Below the pieces are notes generated by a model that did no database searches, was not told where the DNA came from, and saw only the letters and a list, made by a program, of their open reading frames with translations. 64,000 nucleotides of DNA from a virus, in the IMG/VR virus record IMGVR_UViG_3300032236_001391, positions 1 through 64,000 of that record; one strand, 5' to 3'. The stretch's first letter is position 1. The number at the start of each line of letters is the position of its first letter. Both the position numbers and the translations under genes were made by a program. This document shows, one piece after another, positions 18,752-28,573 of this stretch.

Positions 18752-20530
18752 ATGAAATATTACGGAGAAGAATTCGGTTGGGAAATAGGTGTCGACTACC
18801 CTGAGTGGGCTAACACAGAAATATACATAAAAACAATTTCAAAAGGGTATTTACAGGAAGGTGAAAAACCAAAGGATGCATACTGGAGAGTATCAACAAC
18901 AATTGCTAAAAGGTTAGGTAAACCTGCATTGGCTACTAAATTCTTTGATTATATGTGGAAAGGTTGGTTATGTTTAGCCACACCAGTACTATCAAATACC
19001 GGCACAGACAGAGGATTGCCAATATCATGTTTTGGTATTGATGTGGGTGATAGTATTTTTGAAATAGGAAACAAAAATTTAGAATTGATGCTACTCGCAA
19101 AACACGGTGGCGGTGTTGGCATTGGGGTAAACATGATTAGACCAGCAGGTTCTAAAATTACTGGTAACGGTACATCCGATGGTGTTATACCATTTGTTAA
19201 AATTTATGACTCAACAATATTAGCAACAAATCAGGGTTCCGTTCGTAGAGGTGCTGCTTCTGTAAATATAAAAATCGAACATAAAGATTTTGAAGATTTC
19301 TTAGAAATCAGAGAACCTAAAGGTGATGTCAATCGCCAATCATTAAACTTACATCAATGTGTTGTAGTTAGTGATAAATTTATGAAAAAATTAGAAGACG
19401 GTGATCCTGAAGCTAGAAGAAAATGGGGTAAACTATTACAAAAAAGAAAAGCAACTGGCGAACCATATATCATGTTTAAAGGAAATGTTAATAAACAAAA
19501 TCCTGACATGTATAAGAAAAATGGTTTGAAAGTTCATATGACTAATATATGTTCTGAAATTGTTCTTCACACAGACGAACAACATTCATTTGTTTGCTGT
19601 TTAAGTTCACTTAATTTAGCAAAATACGATGAATGGAAAGATACTGATTTAGTTTACACTTCGACATTATTCTTAGATGGAGTTTTAGAAGAGTTCATCC
19701 AGAGAGCAAAAAACATGAAAGGATTCGAGAATGCGGTTCGTTCTGCTGAACGTGGTAGAGCATTAGGTTTAGGTGTCTTAGGTTGGCATACTTATTTACA
19801 ACAAAAAGGTATTCCATTTGAAGGTCTTCTGGCTCAATTTGAAACCCGTAAGATTTTTTCTCAGCTAAAGATTGAAAGTGAAAGAGCAAGTAGAGATATG
19901 GCTAAAGAATACGGTGAACCTTTATGGTGTAAAGATTTCGGTATGAGAAATACACATTTACGATGTGTCGCTCCGACTGTTTCTAATTCAAAATTAAGCG
20001 GTAATGTAAGTAGCGGTATCGAACCATGGGCAGCAAATGTTTTCACAGAACAAACAGCAAAAGGAACTTTTATTAGAAAAAATCCTGAGTTAGAAAAAAT
20101 ACTACGTAAAATAGGTAAAAATACTAAAGATGTTTGGGATCAGATTTTAGCAGATGGTGGTTCAGTATTAGGTCTAGATTTTTTAGATAAATGGTGTTTT
20201 GTTGATTCTAAAGCAGTTGAAATAACTGAAGTTTCTGAAGAGAATAAATTTAAAATAGTCCCAGTTAAAGATGTTTTTAAGACATTTAAGGAAATAAATC
20301 AATTGGATTTAGTAAGACAAGCTGGTGTTAGACAACAATATATTGATCAATCTGTATCATTAAATTTAGCATTTCCGGCAATAGCTGAACCGAAATGGAT
20401 AAATACTGTTCATTTAGAAGCTTGGAAACAAGGTGTTAAAACATTATACTACATGAGAACAGAATCAGTATTAAGAGGAGATATAGCAGCACAAGCAATG
20501 GATCCAGATTGTATTAGTTGTGAAGCATAA
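18752..20530 (+). CDS. nrdA: Ribonucleotide reductase class I alpha subunit
   Basis: 592 aa. Active-site Cys are present in GLPISCFG, NICSEIVL and FVCCLSSLNL, and GGGVGIGVNMIRPAG forms part of the nucleotide-binding loop. The C-terminal DPDCISCEA supplies the CxxC pair that is re-reduced by thioredoxin or glutaredoxin. There is no N-terminal ATP-cone, so overall activity regulation by dATP is probably missing. The protein is much shorter than host NrdA (about 760 aa). It pairs with NrdB encoded upstream. Confidence 0.9.
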   Translation: MKYYGEEFGWEIGVDYPEWANTEIYIKTISKGYLQEGEKPKDAYWRVSTTIAKRLGKPALATKFFDYMWKGWLCLATPVLSNTGTDRGLPISCFGIDVGDSIFEIGNKNLELMLLAKHGGGVGIGVNMIRPAGSKITGNGTSDGVIPFVKIYDSTILATNQGSVRRGAASVNIKIEHKDFEDFLEIREPKGDVNRQSLNLHQCVVVSDKFMKKLEDGDPEARRKWGKLLQKRKATGEPYIMFKGNVNKQNPDMYKKNGLKVHMTNICSEIVLHTDEQHSFVCCLSSLNLAKYDEWKDTDLVYTSTLFLDGVLEEFIQRAKNMKGFENAVRSAERGRALGLGVLGWHTYLQQKGIPFEGLLAQFETRKIFSQLKIESERASRDMAKEYGEPLWCKDFGMRNTHLRCVAPTVSNSKLSGNVSSGIEPWAANVFTEQTAKGTFIRKNPELEKILRKIGKNTKDVWDQILADGGSVLGLDFLDKWCFVDSKAVEITEVSEENKFKIVPVKDVFKTFKEINQLDLVRQAGVRQQYIDQSVSLNLAFPAIAEPKWINTVHLEAWKQGVKTLYYMRTESVLRGDIAAQAMDPDCISCEA

Positions 20531-20560
20531 TATTTATCATCAATAGATATTTAAAAAAAA

Positions 20561-20592
20561 TTTGGTAAGTAATTAATATTTATCTAATTTTG
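20561..20592 (+). promoter_or_regulatory. Bacteroidota-type promoter
   Basis: TTTG (20561-20564), 20-nt spacer, TAATTTTG (20585-20592) is a full consensus match, 13 nt before the small membrane ORF and upstream of dUTPase and polymerase genes. Confidence 0.65.
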
Positions 20593-20605
20593 AAAAAAAT
20601 AAATT

Positions 20606-20770
20606 ATGTCTACTATAGAAGCAATTCTTTTTTCTATTTTGTTTTTAACAAATGCATATTTTTTATATCTATTTGATATACAGAAAAAAATTAATGTTAA
20701 GTTATTAGATTTTTTAATAAAAATTTCAAAGTTACCAATAGTAAAAAAAGAACCCGAAGAAAAAAATTAA
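20606..20770 (+). CDS. Small single-pass membrane protein
   Basis: 54 aa. A short polar start (MSTIEA) is followed by the hydrophobic segment ILFSILFLTNAYFLYLF and then a basic, Lys-rich cytosolic tail ending VKKEPEEKN. It is the first gene after a strong promoter and lies 6 nt before the next ORF, which supports it being real. Function unknown. Confidence 0.6.
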   Translation: MSTIEAILFSILFLTNAYFLYLFDIQKKINVKLLDFLIKISKLPIVKKEPEEKN

Positions 20771-20776
20771 TTAGTT

Positions 20777-21001
20777 ATGAAAAAGAATTCATTAGTTATT
20801 TGCATTATAGGACACCCAGGTGTTCTAATAAAAGGAGAAATTTATACAGTATCTGAAATTACTAAACAAGGTAATGTAAGATTAGAAGAGGTAGAACCTC
20901 CTAAGCCTCATACTTCTTTCAAAAAAAATAGATTCATAGAAATTCAAGAGCCTATGGATGTAAATAAATTAATTGAAAATATAATAAGTTTACAACTATG
21001 A
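20777..21001 (+). CDS. Small hypothetical protein, SH3-like
   Basis: 74 aa. The pattern GHPGVLIKGEIYTVSEITKQGNV looks like a small beta-barrel (SH3/KOW-like) domain of a kind often found in phage middle operons. Its stop overlaps the dUTPase start by 4 nt (ATGA), implying translational coupling. No specific function can be named. Confidence 0.6.
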   Translation: MKKNSLVICIIGHPGVLIKGEIYTVSEITKQGNVRLEEVEPPKPHTSFKKNRFIEIQEPMDVNKLIENIISLQL

Positions 21002-21426
21002 CAATAAAATTTAAAAAACTAAATGATCTTGCTAAAGATCCATTTTACGCCAGCGAAGGTGCATCCGGATTTGATATATGTTCTGTAGAGAATGTATTGA
21101 TACCACCTAATGAAAGGAAATTAATATCAACTGGACTTTCGATTGAAATACCTGAAGAATATGAATTGCAAATAAGACCCAGAAGTGGCTTTGCATATAA
21201 AAACGGAATAACTGTTTTAAATACACCTGGAACTATCGATAGTGATTATCGTGGAGAAATTAAAGTTTTATTAATAAACCTAGGGTCAGTTAGTTTCATG
21301 GTAAATGTCGGAGATAGAATCGCTCAAGGAGTTATCATGGCTGTTCCTACTATAAAATTTGCACAGGTATATACACTATCTGAAACAGAAAGAGGTGCAG
21401 GTGGATTTGGTAGTACTGGTAAGTAA
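20998..21426 (+). CDS. dut: dUTP diphosphatase
   Basis: 142 aa, the normal length for a trimeric dUTPase. All five motifs are present in order: ASEGASGFDI, RPRSGFA, NTPGTIDSDYRGEI, GDRIAQGVI and the C-terminal RGAGGFGSTGK that closes the active site. It converts dUTP to dUMP and PPi, limiting uracil in DNA and feeding dTMP synthesis. The gene is coupled to the small upstream ORF and followed 15 nt later by the polymerase gene. Confidence 0.95.
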   Translation: MTIKFKKLNDLAKDPFYASEGASGFDICSVENVLIPPNERKLISTGLSIEIPEEYELQIRPRSGFAYKNGITVLNTPGTIDSDYRGEIKVLLINLGSVSFMVNVGDRIAQGVIMAVPTIKFAQVYTLSETERGAGGFGSTGK

Positions 21427-21441
21427 AAATAAATAAAGGTT

Positions 21442-24033
21442 ATGTATCAATCATTGTATTTTAATTATAAGACAAGGACATGTCATCTTCGAGATGATTC
21501 GGAAGGATGGTGTGAATTTGAATATCATCCTACTTATTATAAAATTGATGCTAATGGTTCTTTTGAAACCTTAGATGGTAAAAGAGCAAATCCTACAAAA
21601 AAATATGATAAAGAAGATAATAATCTTTATGAAAAAGATGTTGATAAGAATTTATCTATACTCCTTGATATTTACAGAGATATAGATGATGTTCCATCTT
21701 ATCATAATAAGATATATCTAGACATAGAAACAGAACGAGGAGAAGCTATTAATTTAGCATATTGTCAACGTGCTCCTGTTAAGATCACTTCTATTGCAAT
21801 TTACGACGAAACAGGTGATCATTATTATGCTTATGTATTAGATTCGTCCGGTCTCATGGAAAAATCTATCAATTCAGATATATCGGTTATACCCTGTTCT
21901 AATGAAGCTTCATTATTAGTATCATTTCTCAATAAATGGACTGAAATAGATCCTACTATTATTGTTCATTGGAATGGAGATAATTTTGATATACCTTATC
22001 TTTATAATAGGATGAAAAAAGTATTAGGTCAATTTAAAGCTAATACTCTTTCTCCTTTAGGGATTGTGGAATTCGATGAAAGAGATCCTAAGATGCCCTA
22101 TAAGATAGCAGGAGTCAATTCATTTGACTATATGAGATTGTACAAGAAATTTATTCCAAAGCAACAACCTTCATATGCATTAGATGCTATTTGTCGAAAA
22201 GAATTAGGTAGAGGTAAAATCGAATATGAAGGATCGCTAGATAGACTCTTTAGAGAAGATGTACAAAAATTCATTGAATATAATATCAATGATGTTAGAT
22301 TGATAGTAGATCTTGATAAAAAGAGAAAATTTATTGATCTGGCCATAATGGTTTGTCATTTGGGACATGTTCCTTACAATTATGTTTACGAATCATCAAG
22401 AGTAGTAGAAGGCGCCATCATGACGTATCTTAAAAGAAAAGATATCGTTTCTCCCAATAAGCCTACTACAATAAATCCGGAATTGAAAAAGCAATTATCA
22501 GACGGTAATGAAGATAGTGATGAAAAATTTGCAGGGGCTTACGTGAAAGATCCTATCCCTGGATTATACGGATGGAATTTTGACTTGGACATTGAATCGG
22601 AATATCCTAGTGCCGGCATCTTATTAAACGTAGGTATTGATACTTTTATGTTTAAAATATCAGTAGAAGATCCATGGGATGATTCGTGGAATTTGAATGA
22701 TATGAAATTAAAAAATCCGGATCAAACAGTTACAATAGAAAAGATAAACGGTGAAATAAAAGAAATTAAAATAGGTAAGCTTGTAAATGTCATTGAACAT
22801 AATAAATTAACTATTTCACCAAACGGTGTTGCGTTTACTACTGATCAACCTAGTATACTAGCTGAGGTGATGGACTCATGGTTCTTGAAACGTAAGGAAT
22901 TCAAGAAAACAATGATTAAATACGGCGAAGAAGGTAATCAAAAAATGTATGCTTTTTATGATTTGTATCAGCAAGTAATGAAAGTATTCTTGAATAGTAT
23001 CTACGGATGCTTAGGTCTTAAGTCCTTTAGATACGCAGATGGTAAAGATTATCTGGCATCTGCGATAACTTCTACCGGAAGAGTTATTATTACTAGATCT
23101 GCAAATTTTGTTAATGAAAAAATCAACAGGGAATATGATCAAACCGCAGAGATGAAGGATTACATATTGCAAAGTGATACCGATTCAATGTATATAGAAG
23201 CTTCTCCTATCCTTAAAAGATTAGATATAAAAATATCGGAGCATGAGAAGGTTGTTCAAGAAGTTAGAAAGATTGCAAAAGAATTTTCTGACTCATTAAA
23301 CAATTATTATGCTACTGAATTTACAAAAAAGCATTTTAACTCTGATAATAATAGGGTTAGAATTAAATCTGAAACAATAGCTAAATCTCTTTACATATCT
23401 GCTAAAAAACAATATGCTCAGTACATTGTAGATAAAGAAGGTGTACCGGTTGAAGATTTTGATTTTAAAGGCATGGATGTTATGAAATCATCTTTCCCTC
23501 CTGTATTTAGAAACTTCATGCAACAAGTAATAAAAGATATTCTTTTTGGTAAAGATAAAGCACACTTTGATAAAGTTATATTAGATTTCAGAGATAAATT
23601 TAGAGATCTTTCTTTACAAGAAGTTTGTAAACCTACCGGATTAAATAAATATACTGAGTATATTGCTAAGAAACCGGGTGCCGGTAGAATATTTACAGAA
23701 ATCAAATTACATTGTCCAGTCAATACTAAGGCTGCGATTTATCATAACGATCTTTTGAAATTTAAAGGATTAGATAAAAAAATACCTTTCATTCAAGTCG
23801 GGGATAAAATAAAATGGATATACTTAAAAGAAAATCCATATAATATAGATGTTCTCGCAGTGAATGGGTATGAACCTTCTCAGGAAATATTAGAGATAAT
23901 GGAAAAATATATGGATAGAGAAGCCATGTTTGATAGGAATCTAGTAAAAAAACTAGAAAAAATCTACGATAATTTGGGTTGGGGCTCGATTAATTTCAAT
24001 TCTAATGTTGGTCGTTTCATGAAATTTATTTAA
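21442..24033 (+). CDS. Family B DNA polymerase (replicase, gp43-like)
   Basis: 863 aa. The 3'-5' exonuclease motifs are IYLDIETERG near residue 92, HWNGDNFDIPYL near 175 and EYNINDVRLI near 275. The polymerase motifs are A (LDIESEYPSAGILLN, near 385), B (VFLNSIYGCLG, near 515) and C (LQSDTDSMYIEA, near 577). This is the leading- and lagging-strand replicase that uses the clamp encoded next. T4 gp43 is 898 aa, so it is full length. The start fits the leader after dUTPase. Confidence 0.93.
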   Translation: MYQSLYFNYKTRTCHLRDDSEGWCEFEYHPTYYKIDANGSFETLDGKRANPTKKYDKEDNNLYEKDVDKNLSILLDIYRDIDDVPSYHNKIYLDIETERGEAINLAYCQRAPVKITSIAIYDETGDHYYAYVLDSSGLMEKSINSDISVIPCSNEASLLVSFLNKWTEIDPTIIVHWNGDNFDIPYLYNRMKKVLGQFKANTLSPLGIVEFDERDPKMPYKIAGVNSFDYMRLYKKFIPKQQPSYALDAICRKELGRGKIEYEGSLDRLFREDVQKFIEYNINDVRLIVDLDKKRKFIDLAIMVCHLGHVPYNYVYESSRVVEGAIMTYLKRKDIVSPNKPTTINPELKKQLSDGNEDSDEKFAGAYVKDPIPGLYGWNFDLDIESEYPSAGILLNVGIDTFMFKISVEDPWDDSWNLNDMKLKNPDQTVTIEKINGEIKEIKIGKLVNVIEHNKLTISPNGVAFTTDQPSILAEVMDSWFLKRKEFKKTMIKYGEEGNQKMYAFYDLYQQVMKVFLNSIYGCLGLKSFRYADGKDYLASAITSTGRVIITRSANFVNEKINREYDQTAEMKDYILQSDTDSMYIEASPILKRLDIKISEHEKVVQEVRKIAKEFSDSLNNYYATEFTKKHFNSDNNRVRIKSETIAKSLYISAKKQYAQYIVDKEGVPVEDFDFKGMDVMKSSFPPVFRNFMQQVIKDILFGKDKAHFDKVILDFRDKFRDLSLQEVCKPTGLNKYTEYIAKKPGAGRIFTEIKLHCPVNTKAAIYHNDLLKFKGLDKKIPFIQVGDKIKWIYLKENPYNIDVLAVNGYEPSQEILEIMEKYMDREAMFDRNLVKKLEKIYDNLGWGSINFNSNVGRFMKFI

Positions 24034-24038
24034 TTTTG
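24008..24038 (+). promoter_or_regulatory. Bacteroidota-type promoter for the clamp-chaperonin segment
   Basis: TTG (24008-24010), 20-nt spacer, TAATTTTG (24031-24038), lying across the polymerase stop codon and 7 nt before the clamp start. It could drive clamp, GroES, GroEL and clamp loader separately from the polymerase. Confidence 0.55.
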
Positions 24039-24045
24039 TATTGTT

Positions 24046-24762
24046 ATGAGTATAAAAGAGTTATTAATATCATCGATTAGAAAAAACTTCTTAGATTTAA
24101 CAGGAGTTGATGATTACTATATCTTCTGGAAAGTAGAAGATAGAAAAATTAAACTTGGATCTTATGTGATTGCACATAAAAGTTCTACATTAAGTATAGT
24201 AGAAGTCGATCCTGTTTTTATTCCAAATTCATCTGCTCTTATACGAGATCCAGGAAGGCTTTTAAAGATGTTAGCTATAACAAATGATAATCTCAAAATT
24301 GAAATTGCAGATAATAAAATGAAATTATCCGACGATGCATATGATTTGGAATTCATTTTATGCGACCAATCTACTGTTGGAATAAAGCTACCTTTGATAG
24401 AAGAACCATTATCTTATGATATTATATTAGAAATCAATGATGATTTTGCTAATAAGTTCATATCAGCTAAAAATGCAAATAGTAGCGAAATAGTATCAGT
24501 TGAAGTTAAAGACAGAAAAGCTAAATTCGAATTAGGAGAAACTAATGGATATAGTAATAAAATTAAATTTTCGATAGAATTGGATGGTATGTTCGAAATG
24601 GAGAAAATTTTATTTTCATCAGATATTATAGAAGAAATATTCAAAAGAAATAAAAATTCCAATGGAAAGTTGTATGTTTGTGAAGATGGATTGATGATGA
24701 TCGAATACCAGAAAGAAGAAATTAAAAGTAAGTATTTTTTAGTAGCATTAGATAAATTATAA
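24046..24762 (+). CDS. DNA sliding clamp, T4 gp45-like
   Basis: 238 aa (T4 gp45 is 228). The order polymerase, clamp, clamp loader matches T4-like genomes. The sequence is beta-rich with alternating acidic strands and a C-terminal strand (LYVCEDGLMMIEYQKEEIKSKYFLVAL) typical of the trimeric processivity clamp. Sequence identity to gp45 looks low by eye, so the call depends on length, composition and neighbours. In T4 the clamp also activates late transcription. Confidence 0.7.
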   Translation: MSIKELLISSIRKNFLDLTGVDDYYIFWKVEDRKIKLGSYVIAHKSSTLSIVEVDPVFIPNSSALIRDPGRLLKMLAITNDNLKIEIADNKMKLSDDAYDLEFILCDQSTVGIKLPLIEEPLSYDIILEINDDFANKFISAKNANSSEIVSVEVKDRKAKFELGETNGYSNKIKFSIELDGMFEMEKILFSSDIIEEIFKRNKNSNGKLYVCEDGLMMIEYQKEEIKSKYFLVALDKL

Positions 24763-24765
24763 ATT

Positions 24766-25065
24766 ATGAGTAAAACAGTTGCATTGCACGACAAAGTCGT
24801 ATTAAAAAAGATTGATGAAGAAACAAAAATGTTAGGAGGTATTATTGTTCCTGATACCGGCAAAGAAAAATCTAATTACTTTGAAGTGGTTAGCGCCGGA
24901 CCGGGGATGTATGATACTACTAATGGTAATTTCTTCCCCATGACAGTCACTCCAGGTGATAAAGTAATAGTTCCTAAATCATCCGTTACACAAATCATTG
25001 TTGATGGTGATGAATATTATGTTTGTAGAGAAGTAGAAATTTTAACAATTATTAAAGAAGATTAA
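24766..25065 (+). CDS. groES: GroES-type co-chaperonin
   Basis: 99 aa, the standard co-chaperonin length. LHDKVVLKKIDEETKMLGGIIVPDTGKEK matches the N-terminal strand and the mobile loop (GGIIVPDT), and EYYVCREVEILTII matches the C-terminal strand. An unusual insert sits in the middle (SAGPGMYDTTNGNFFPMTVTPGDKVIVPK). It begins 4 nt after the clamp gene and is followed 11 nt later by GroEL, so the pair is probably made together to fold virion or replication proteins. Confidence 0.9.
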   Translation: MSKTVALHDKVVLKKIDEETKMLGGIIVPDTGKEKSNYFEVVSAGPGMYDTTNGNFFPMTVTPGDKVIVPKSSVTQIIVDGDEYYVCREVEILTIIKED

Positions 25066-25075
25066 AAAAGTAAAG

Positions 25076-26725
25076 ATGATAAAGACAGAATTTGGAACAG
25101 AACTAAAGAAAAAAATATTAAACGGAATCAATAAAATGAATGATTCTGTGTCCTCGACCTTAGGACCTAGTGGTAGAAATGTAATCATCAGAGAAGAAGA
25201 TGGTAATATCAAAATCACTAAAGATGGTGTTACAGTAGCAAAAGCATTTAGTAAATTGGAAGATCCGATAGAAGATATCGGTGCTCAATTGTTAAAAAAC
25301 GTATCTATCAGATCAGCAGATAAAGTAGGAGATGGTACAACCACTTCAACATTACTTGCAACCGTTATGGTAAACGAAGGTATCAAAGCCATAACTCAAG
25401 GTTCAAATGCGGTTGAAGTTAAAAAAGGAATCGATAAAGCAGTTTCAGCAGTAGTCGCTAATTTGAAGACTATCTCAAGAGATATTTCTTCAGAAGAACA
25501 AATAACTCAAGTTGCAACAATTTCAGCTAACAATGACATTGAGGTTGGAAATCTTATTGCTACAGCTTTAGATAAAGTAGGAAATGACGGTGTCATTGCG
25601 ATTGAAGAATCGAAAACCGGTGAGACCGAATTAGAAATAGTTGAAGGTATGATGATTGATAGGGGCTTTAAATCTCCTTATTTCGTGACCAATAATGCAA
25701 CTATGCAAGCTGTTTTAGATAAACCTTCTATCTTTTTATTCGATGGTAGAATAAGTACATCTAGCCAGATCTTACCTGTATTACAAGCAGCTGCAGCTGA
25801 AGGTAACCCATTGTTGATTATTGCCGAAGATGTGGAAAATGAAGCATTAGCTTTATTAGTTGTTAATAAAGTTAATAATACTATTAAAGTTTGTGCAGTT
25901 AAAGCTCCTGATTTCGGAGAACGTAGAACACACATCTTAGAAGATATCGCGGTTCTTACCGGCGGTACTGTATTTTCTCCAACAAAAGGACATAAAGTCG
26001 ATAAGATGAGACCGGAAGAATTTAAAAATTCTTTAGGTAAGGCCAGAGTAATTAATGTTACTTCAAAAGATACTACAATTATTGATGGTAAAGGAACAGT
26101 CGAAGCGATTGAGCAAAGATTGAATGAGATAAAAAATCAAATTGATATCGCTAAATCTAATTTTGAAGTAGAAAAATTACAAGATCGATTGTCAAAATTA
26201 ACAGGTGGAGTAGCAATCATCAATGTAGGTGGTATGAGCGAAGTAGAATTAAAAGAAAAGAAAGATCGCGTTGATGATGCATTGCATGCTACCAAAGCAG
26301 CATTAGACCAAGGTATCTTGCCAGGCGGAGGAATGGCGTTGATTAATTGCTTAGATGCCGTTAAAAACGCAGACTACGATAACAATGATCAAGTACTAGG
26401 TTCCAAAATCGTTGAAAAGGCACTATACGCTCCATTTAAGACCATATTATCAAATGCTGGTATAGAAGATCATTTCAGTATATTGAGTCGTATAAACTCA
26501 AATAAAATCGTTTCTAGTAACCCTATATGGGAAGGCTTCAATGTAAAGACTTCTTTATATGTAGATTTGTTAGAAACAGGTGTTTTGGATCCCACCAAGG
26601 TAACTAGAACTGCTCTTGAGAATGCAGCTAGTGTCGCCGGCACTATCTTAACTACTGATTCAACAGTTTATCACGTAGGTGATATTAAAAAAGATGATAT
26701 TGATTACAGTCAATTTATGCAATAA
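25076..26725 (+). CDS. groEL: GroEL-type chaperonin
   Basis: 549 aa, full length for HSP60. It has [12 protein letters not shown] at the N-terminal ATP region, the nucleotide motif [14 protein letters not shown], the apical region with [14 protein letters not shown], and [21 protein letters not shown] with the catalytic Asp. The C-terminus ends YSQFMQ and lacks the usual Gly-Gly-Met tail. Phage chaperonins are uncommon and known mostly from giant phages. Its place between clamp and clamp-loader genes is unusual. The stop codon overlaps the next start (TAATG). Confidence 0.95.
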   Translation: MIKTEFGTELKKKILNGINKMNDSVSSTLGPSGRNVIIREEDGNIKITKDGVTVAKAFSKLEDPIEDIGAQLLKNVSIRSADKVGDGTTTSTLLATVMVNEGIKAITQGSNAVEVKKGIDKAVSAVVANLKTISRDISSEEQITQVATISANNDIEVGNLIATALDKVGNDGVIAIEESKTGETELEIVEGMMIDRGFKSPYFVTNNATMQAVLDKPSIFLFDGRISTSSQILPVLQAAAAEGNPLLIIAEDVENEALALLVVNKVNNTIKVCAVKAPDFGERRTHILEDIAVLTGGTVFSPTKGHKVDKMRPEEFKNSLGKARVINVTSKDTTIIDGKGTVEAIEQRLNEIKNQIDIAKSNFEVEKLQDRLSKLTGGVAIINVGGMSEVELKEKKDRVDDALHATKAALDQGILPGGGMALINCLDAVKNADYDNNDQVLGSKIVEKALYAPFKTILSNAGIEDHFSILSRINSNKIVSSNPIWEGFNVKTSLYVDLLETGVLDPTKVTRTALENAASVAGTILTTDSTVYHVGDIKKDDIDYSQFMQ

Positions 26726-27642
26726 TGTTTGGAAGAAAAGAACACACACTTTGGACTGAGAAATACCGTCCGATAGACCAAGAAAATTATATTGGGAATT
26801 ATATATTCAAAGAATCTGTTGCAAAATATATTCGTAAGAATGATATTCCTAATATAATTCTTCACGGTGTGCCGGGTACAGGTAAAACTACTGCAGCAAA
26901 AATGATAGTTCAAAATATCAATTGTGATCATCTATACCTGAACGGTTCAGATAATAATGGTATTGATACTGTAAGAACTACAATTAAAGATTTTGCTTCT
27001 GCTGCTTCATTTAAGCCATTGAAAATAGTTATTTTAGATGACTGTGCCACATTGACTGATCAAGCGCAACAGGGTTTATTGAATATAGTAGAAACATTTA
27101 GTAAGAGTACTAGATTTATATTTACTACTAATCATTTGGATAAACTTATTGACGCTTTAAAATCTAGATGTTTATCATTTAAAATAGATCCTCCTTCTAA
27201 AAAAGAAGTTGCTATACATTTAATGGGTATATTAGAAAAGGAGAATGTAGAATCCGAAGCTTCTGATATTGCTAAAATAGTTAAAAGGTATTATCCAGAT
27301 ATTAGAAAATGCGTTAGTATTACACAGGAATGCGTTGTTGACAACAAATTAAACATAGAATTTAGTAACTTAGGTAATAAATCTTACTTAAATGATTTAT
27401 TAGAGCAACTTAAGAAACCAAATAAAAATACCTGGAGAGAAATCAGAACTATACTAGCTGATTCTAATGCTACGGATTATACCGAGTTGTTTAGATTTCT
27501 ATACGATAAAGTAGATGAATACGCACCAGACAACTATGAAAATGCTATATTTGCTATATCAGAAGCTCAATACCAGAATTATTTTGTTCCGGATAGAGAA
27601 ATAAATGTAATGAACATGATTTTAAAAATTTTAAAAGTATAA
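26725..27642 (+). CDS. Clamp loader ATPase, T4 gp44-like
   Basis: 305 aa (T4 gp44 is 319). It begins with TLWTEKYRPIDQENYIG, the clamp-loader opening phrase, followed by the P-loop GVPGTGKTTAAKM near residue 48, Walker B VILDDCATLT near 107 (DD rather than DE), and the SRC-type motif LKSRCLSF near 146. It loads the sliding clamp at primer ends in ATP-driven fashion with the small subunit encoded at 28161. The start overlaps the GroEL stop by 1 nt. Confidence 0.92.
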   Translation: MFGRKEHTLWTEKYRPIDQENYIGNYIFKESVAKYIRKNDIPNIILHGVPGTGKTTAAKMIVQNINCDHLYLNGSDNNGIDTVRTTIKDFASAASFKPLKIVILDDCATLTDQAQQGLLNIVETFSKSTRFIFTTNHLDKLIDALKSRCLSFKIDPPSKKEVAIHLMGILEKENVESEASDIAKIVKRYYPDIRKCVSITQECVVDNKLNIEFSNLGNKSYLNDLLEQLKKPNKNTWREIRTILADSNATDYTELFRFLYDKVDEYAPDNYENAIFAISEAQYQNYFVPDREINVMNMILKILKV

Positions 27643-27643
27643 C

Positions 27644-27892
27644 ATGAAACTAGTACCAAAAAATGATCCGATACAATTACAATCGCTTCGCCCTGAAATA
27701 GAAGCAATGGATTCTTTAGTCGATTCACTAGCACGGTTCGAACCTATTAAAAATCCAAAGTACGTTGGTGGATACAGAAATACTAAAGATGGTGATATCT
27801 ATGTGCAATTTCATTTGCAAAAAAAGCCTAAATGGATTCATAGACAATTTATGAGAATTCTTTTAGGATTTTACTGGGTGGATAATAAGTAA
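27644..27892 (+). CDS. Small hypothetical protein
   Basis: 82 aa, beginning 1 nt after the clamp loader stop, so translationally linked to it. A central YVGGYRNTKDGDIYVQFHLQ segment looks like a beta-hairpin and the C-terminus is aromatic (FMRILLGFYWVDNK). No family recognised; a role beside the clamp loader is inferred from position. Confidence 0.6.
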   Translation: MKLVPKNDPIQLQSLRPEIEAMDSLVDSLARFEPIKNPKYVGGYRNTKDGDIYVQFHLQKKPKWIHRQFMRILLGFYWVDNK

Positions 27893-27937
27893 AATAATAA
27901 GTATAAGAATAGTATAATCAATTAAAATAAATAAATA

Positions 27938-28201
27938 ATGCAACAAAATCCATTAGCCGGAATACGATTTGATCAAACAACAGGAGTAATCTGTGAAAAT
28001 TGTAAGAACAATTCATTTCAAGAAGTCTATTTACTTAGAAAAGTTTCTAAATTCTTAGTAGCAGCAAACACAGATAAAGATCAATTAATACCTATACCTG
28101 CATTTAGCTGCAGTAAATGTCATCATATTAATAAAGAATTTTTACCCGAAGGAATAAAAAATGAATCTAACTCAGATGCTAGCTCTAGTGACAACGGATA
28201 A
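27938..28201 (+). CDS. Small zinc-ribbon protein
   Basis: 87 aa. Two knuckles, CENC near residue 19 and CSKC near residue 54, would bind one zinc ion. The tail is Ser/Asp-rich and acidic. It overlaps the gp62-like gene by 41 nt. Zinc ribbons at this place could bind nucleic acid or RNA polymerase, but I cannot assign a role. Confidence 0.65.
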   Translation: MQQNPLAGIRFDQTTGVICENCKNNSFQEVYLLRKVSKFLVAANTDKDQLIPIPAFSCSKCHHINKEFLPEGIKNESNSDASSSDNG

Positions 28202-28571
28202 AATCCCTTGGAACAATTTAACAATAGAGCAACAAAAAGAATACGATGTATTCATAGTTAATAAAATATTATCAGCAGATACAGAATATGTAGAGTTGGT
28301 TAATATTATGCAAATGCACTATAACATGCCCAAGAAACATTCATATAATGTTTTGCTAAGATTATTACCTAAGAAGAAAGTAAATATAGATTTTATAAAA
28401 AGCAGTAAAGAGAAAATAAATAAAGATTTACTTCTTATATTATCTAAGCATTACCGGATTTCTATATCAGAGGCAAAATTATATTATAATAAAATGGGTA
28501 AAGCTGATATTACAATTTTATTAAACGATTTGGGTTACGATAATAAACAAATCAATAAACTTATGAAATAA
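28161..28571 (+). CDS. Clamp loader small subunit, T4 gp62-like
   Basis: 136 aa (T4 gp62 is 187). The C-terminal part LLLILSKHYRISISEAKLYY followed by ITILLNDLGYD aligns by eye with the gp62 stretch around LLAKRYQVNTNDAINYK. It lies downstream of the gp44-like gene as in T4. The small subunit completes the pentameric loader and contacts the clamp. The start is the first Met that gives a helical N-terminus, and it overlaps the zinc-ribbon gene. Confidence 0.65.
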   Translation: MNLTQMLALVTTDKIPWNNLTIEQQKEYDVFIVNKILSADTEYVELVNIMQMHYNMPKKHSYNVLLRLLPKKKVNIDFIKSSKEKINKDLLLILSKHYRISISEAKLYYNKMGKADITILLNDLGYDNKQINKLMK

Positions 28572-28573
28572 GT

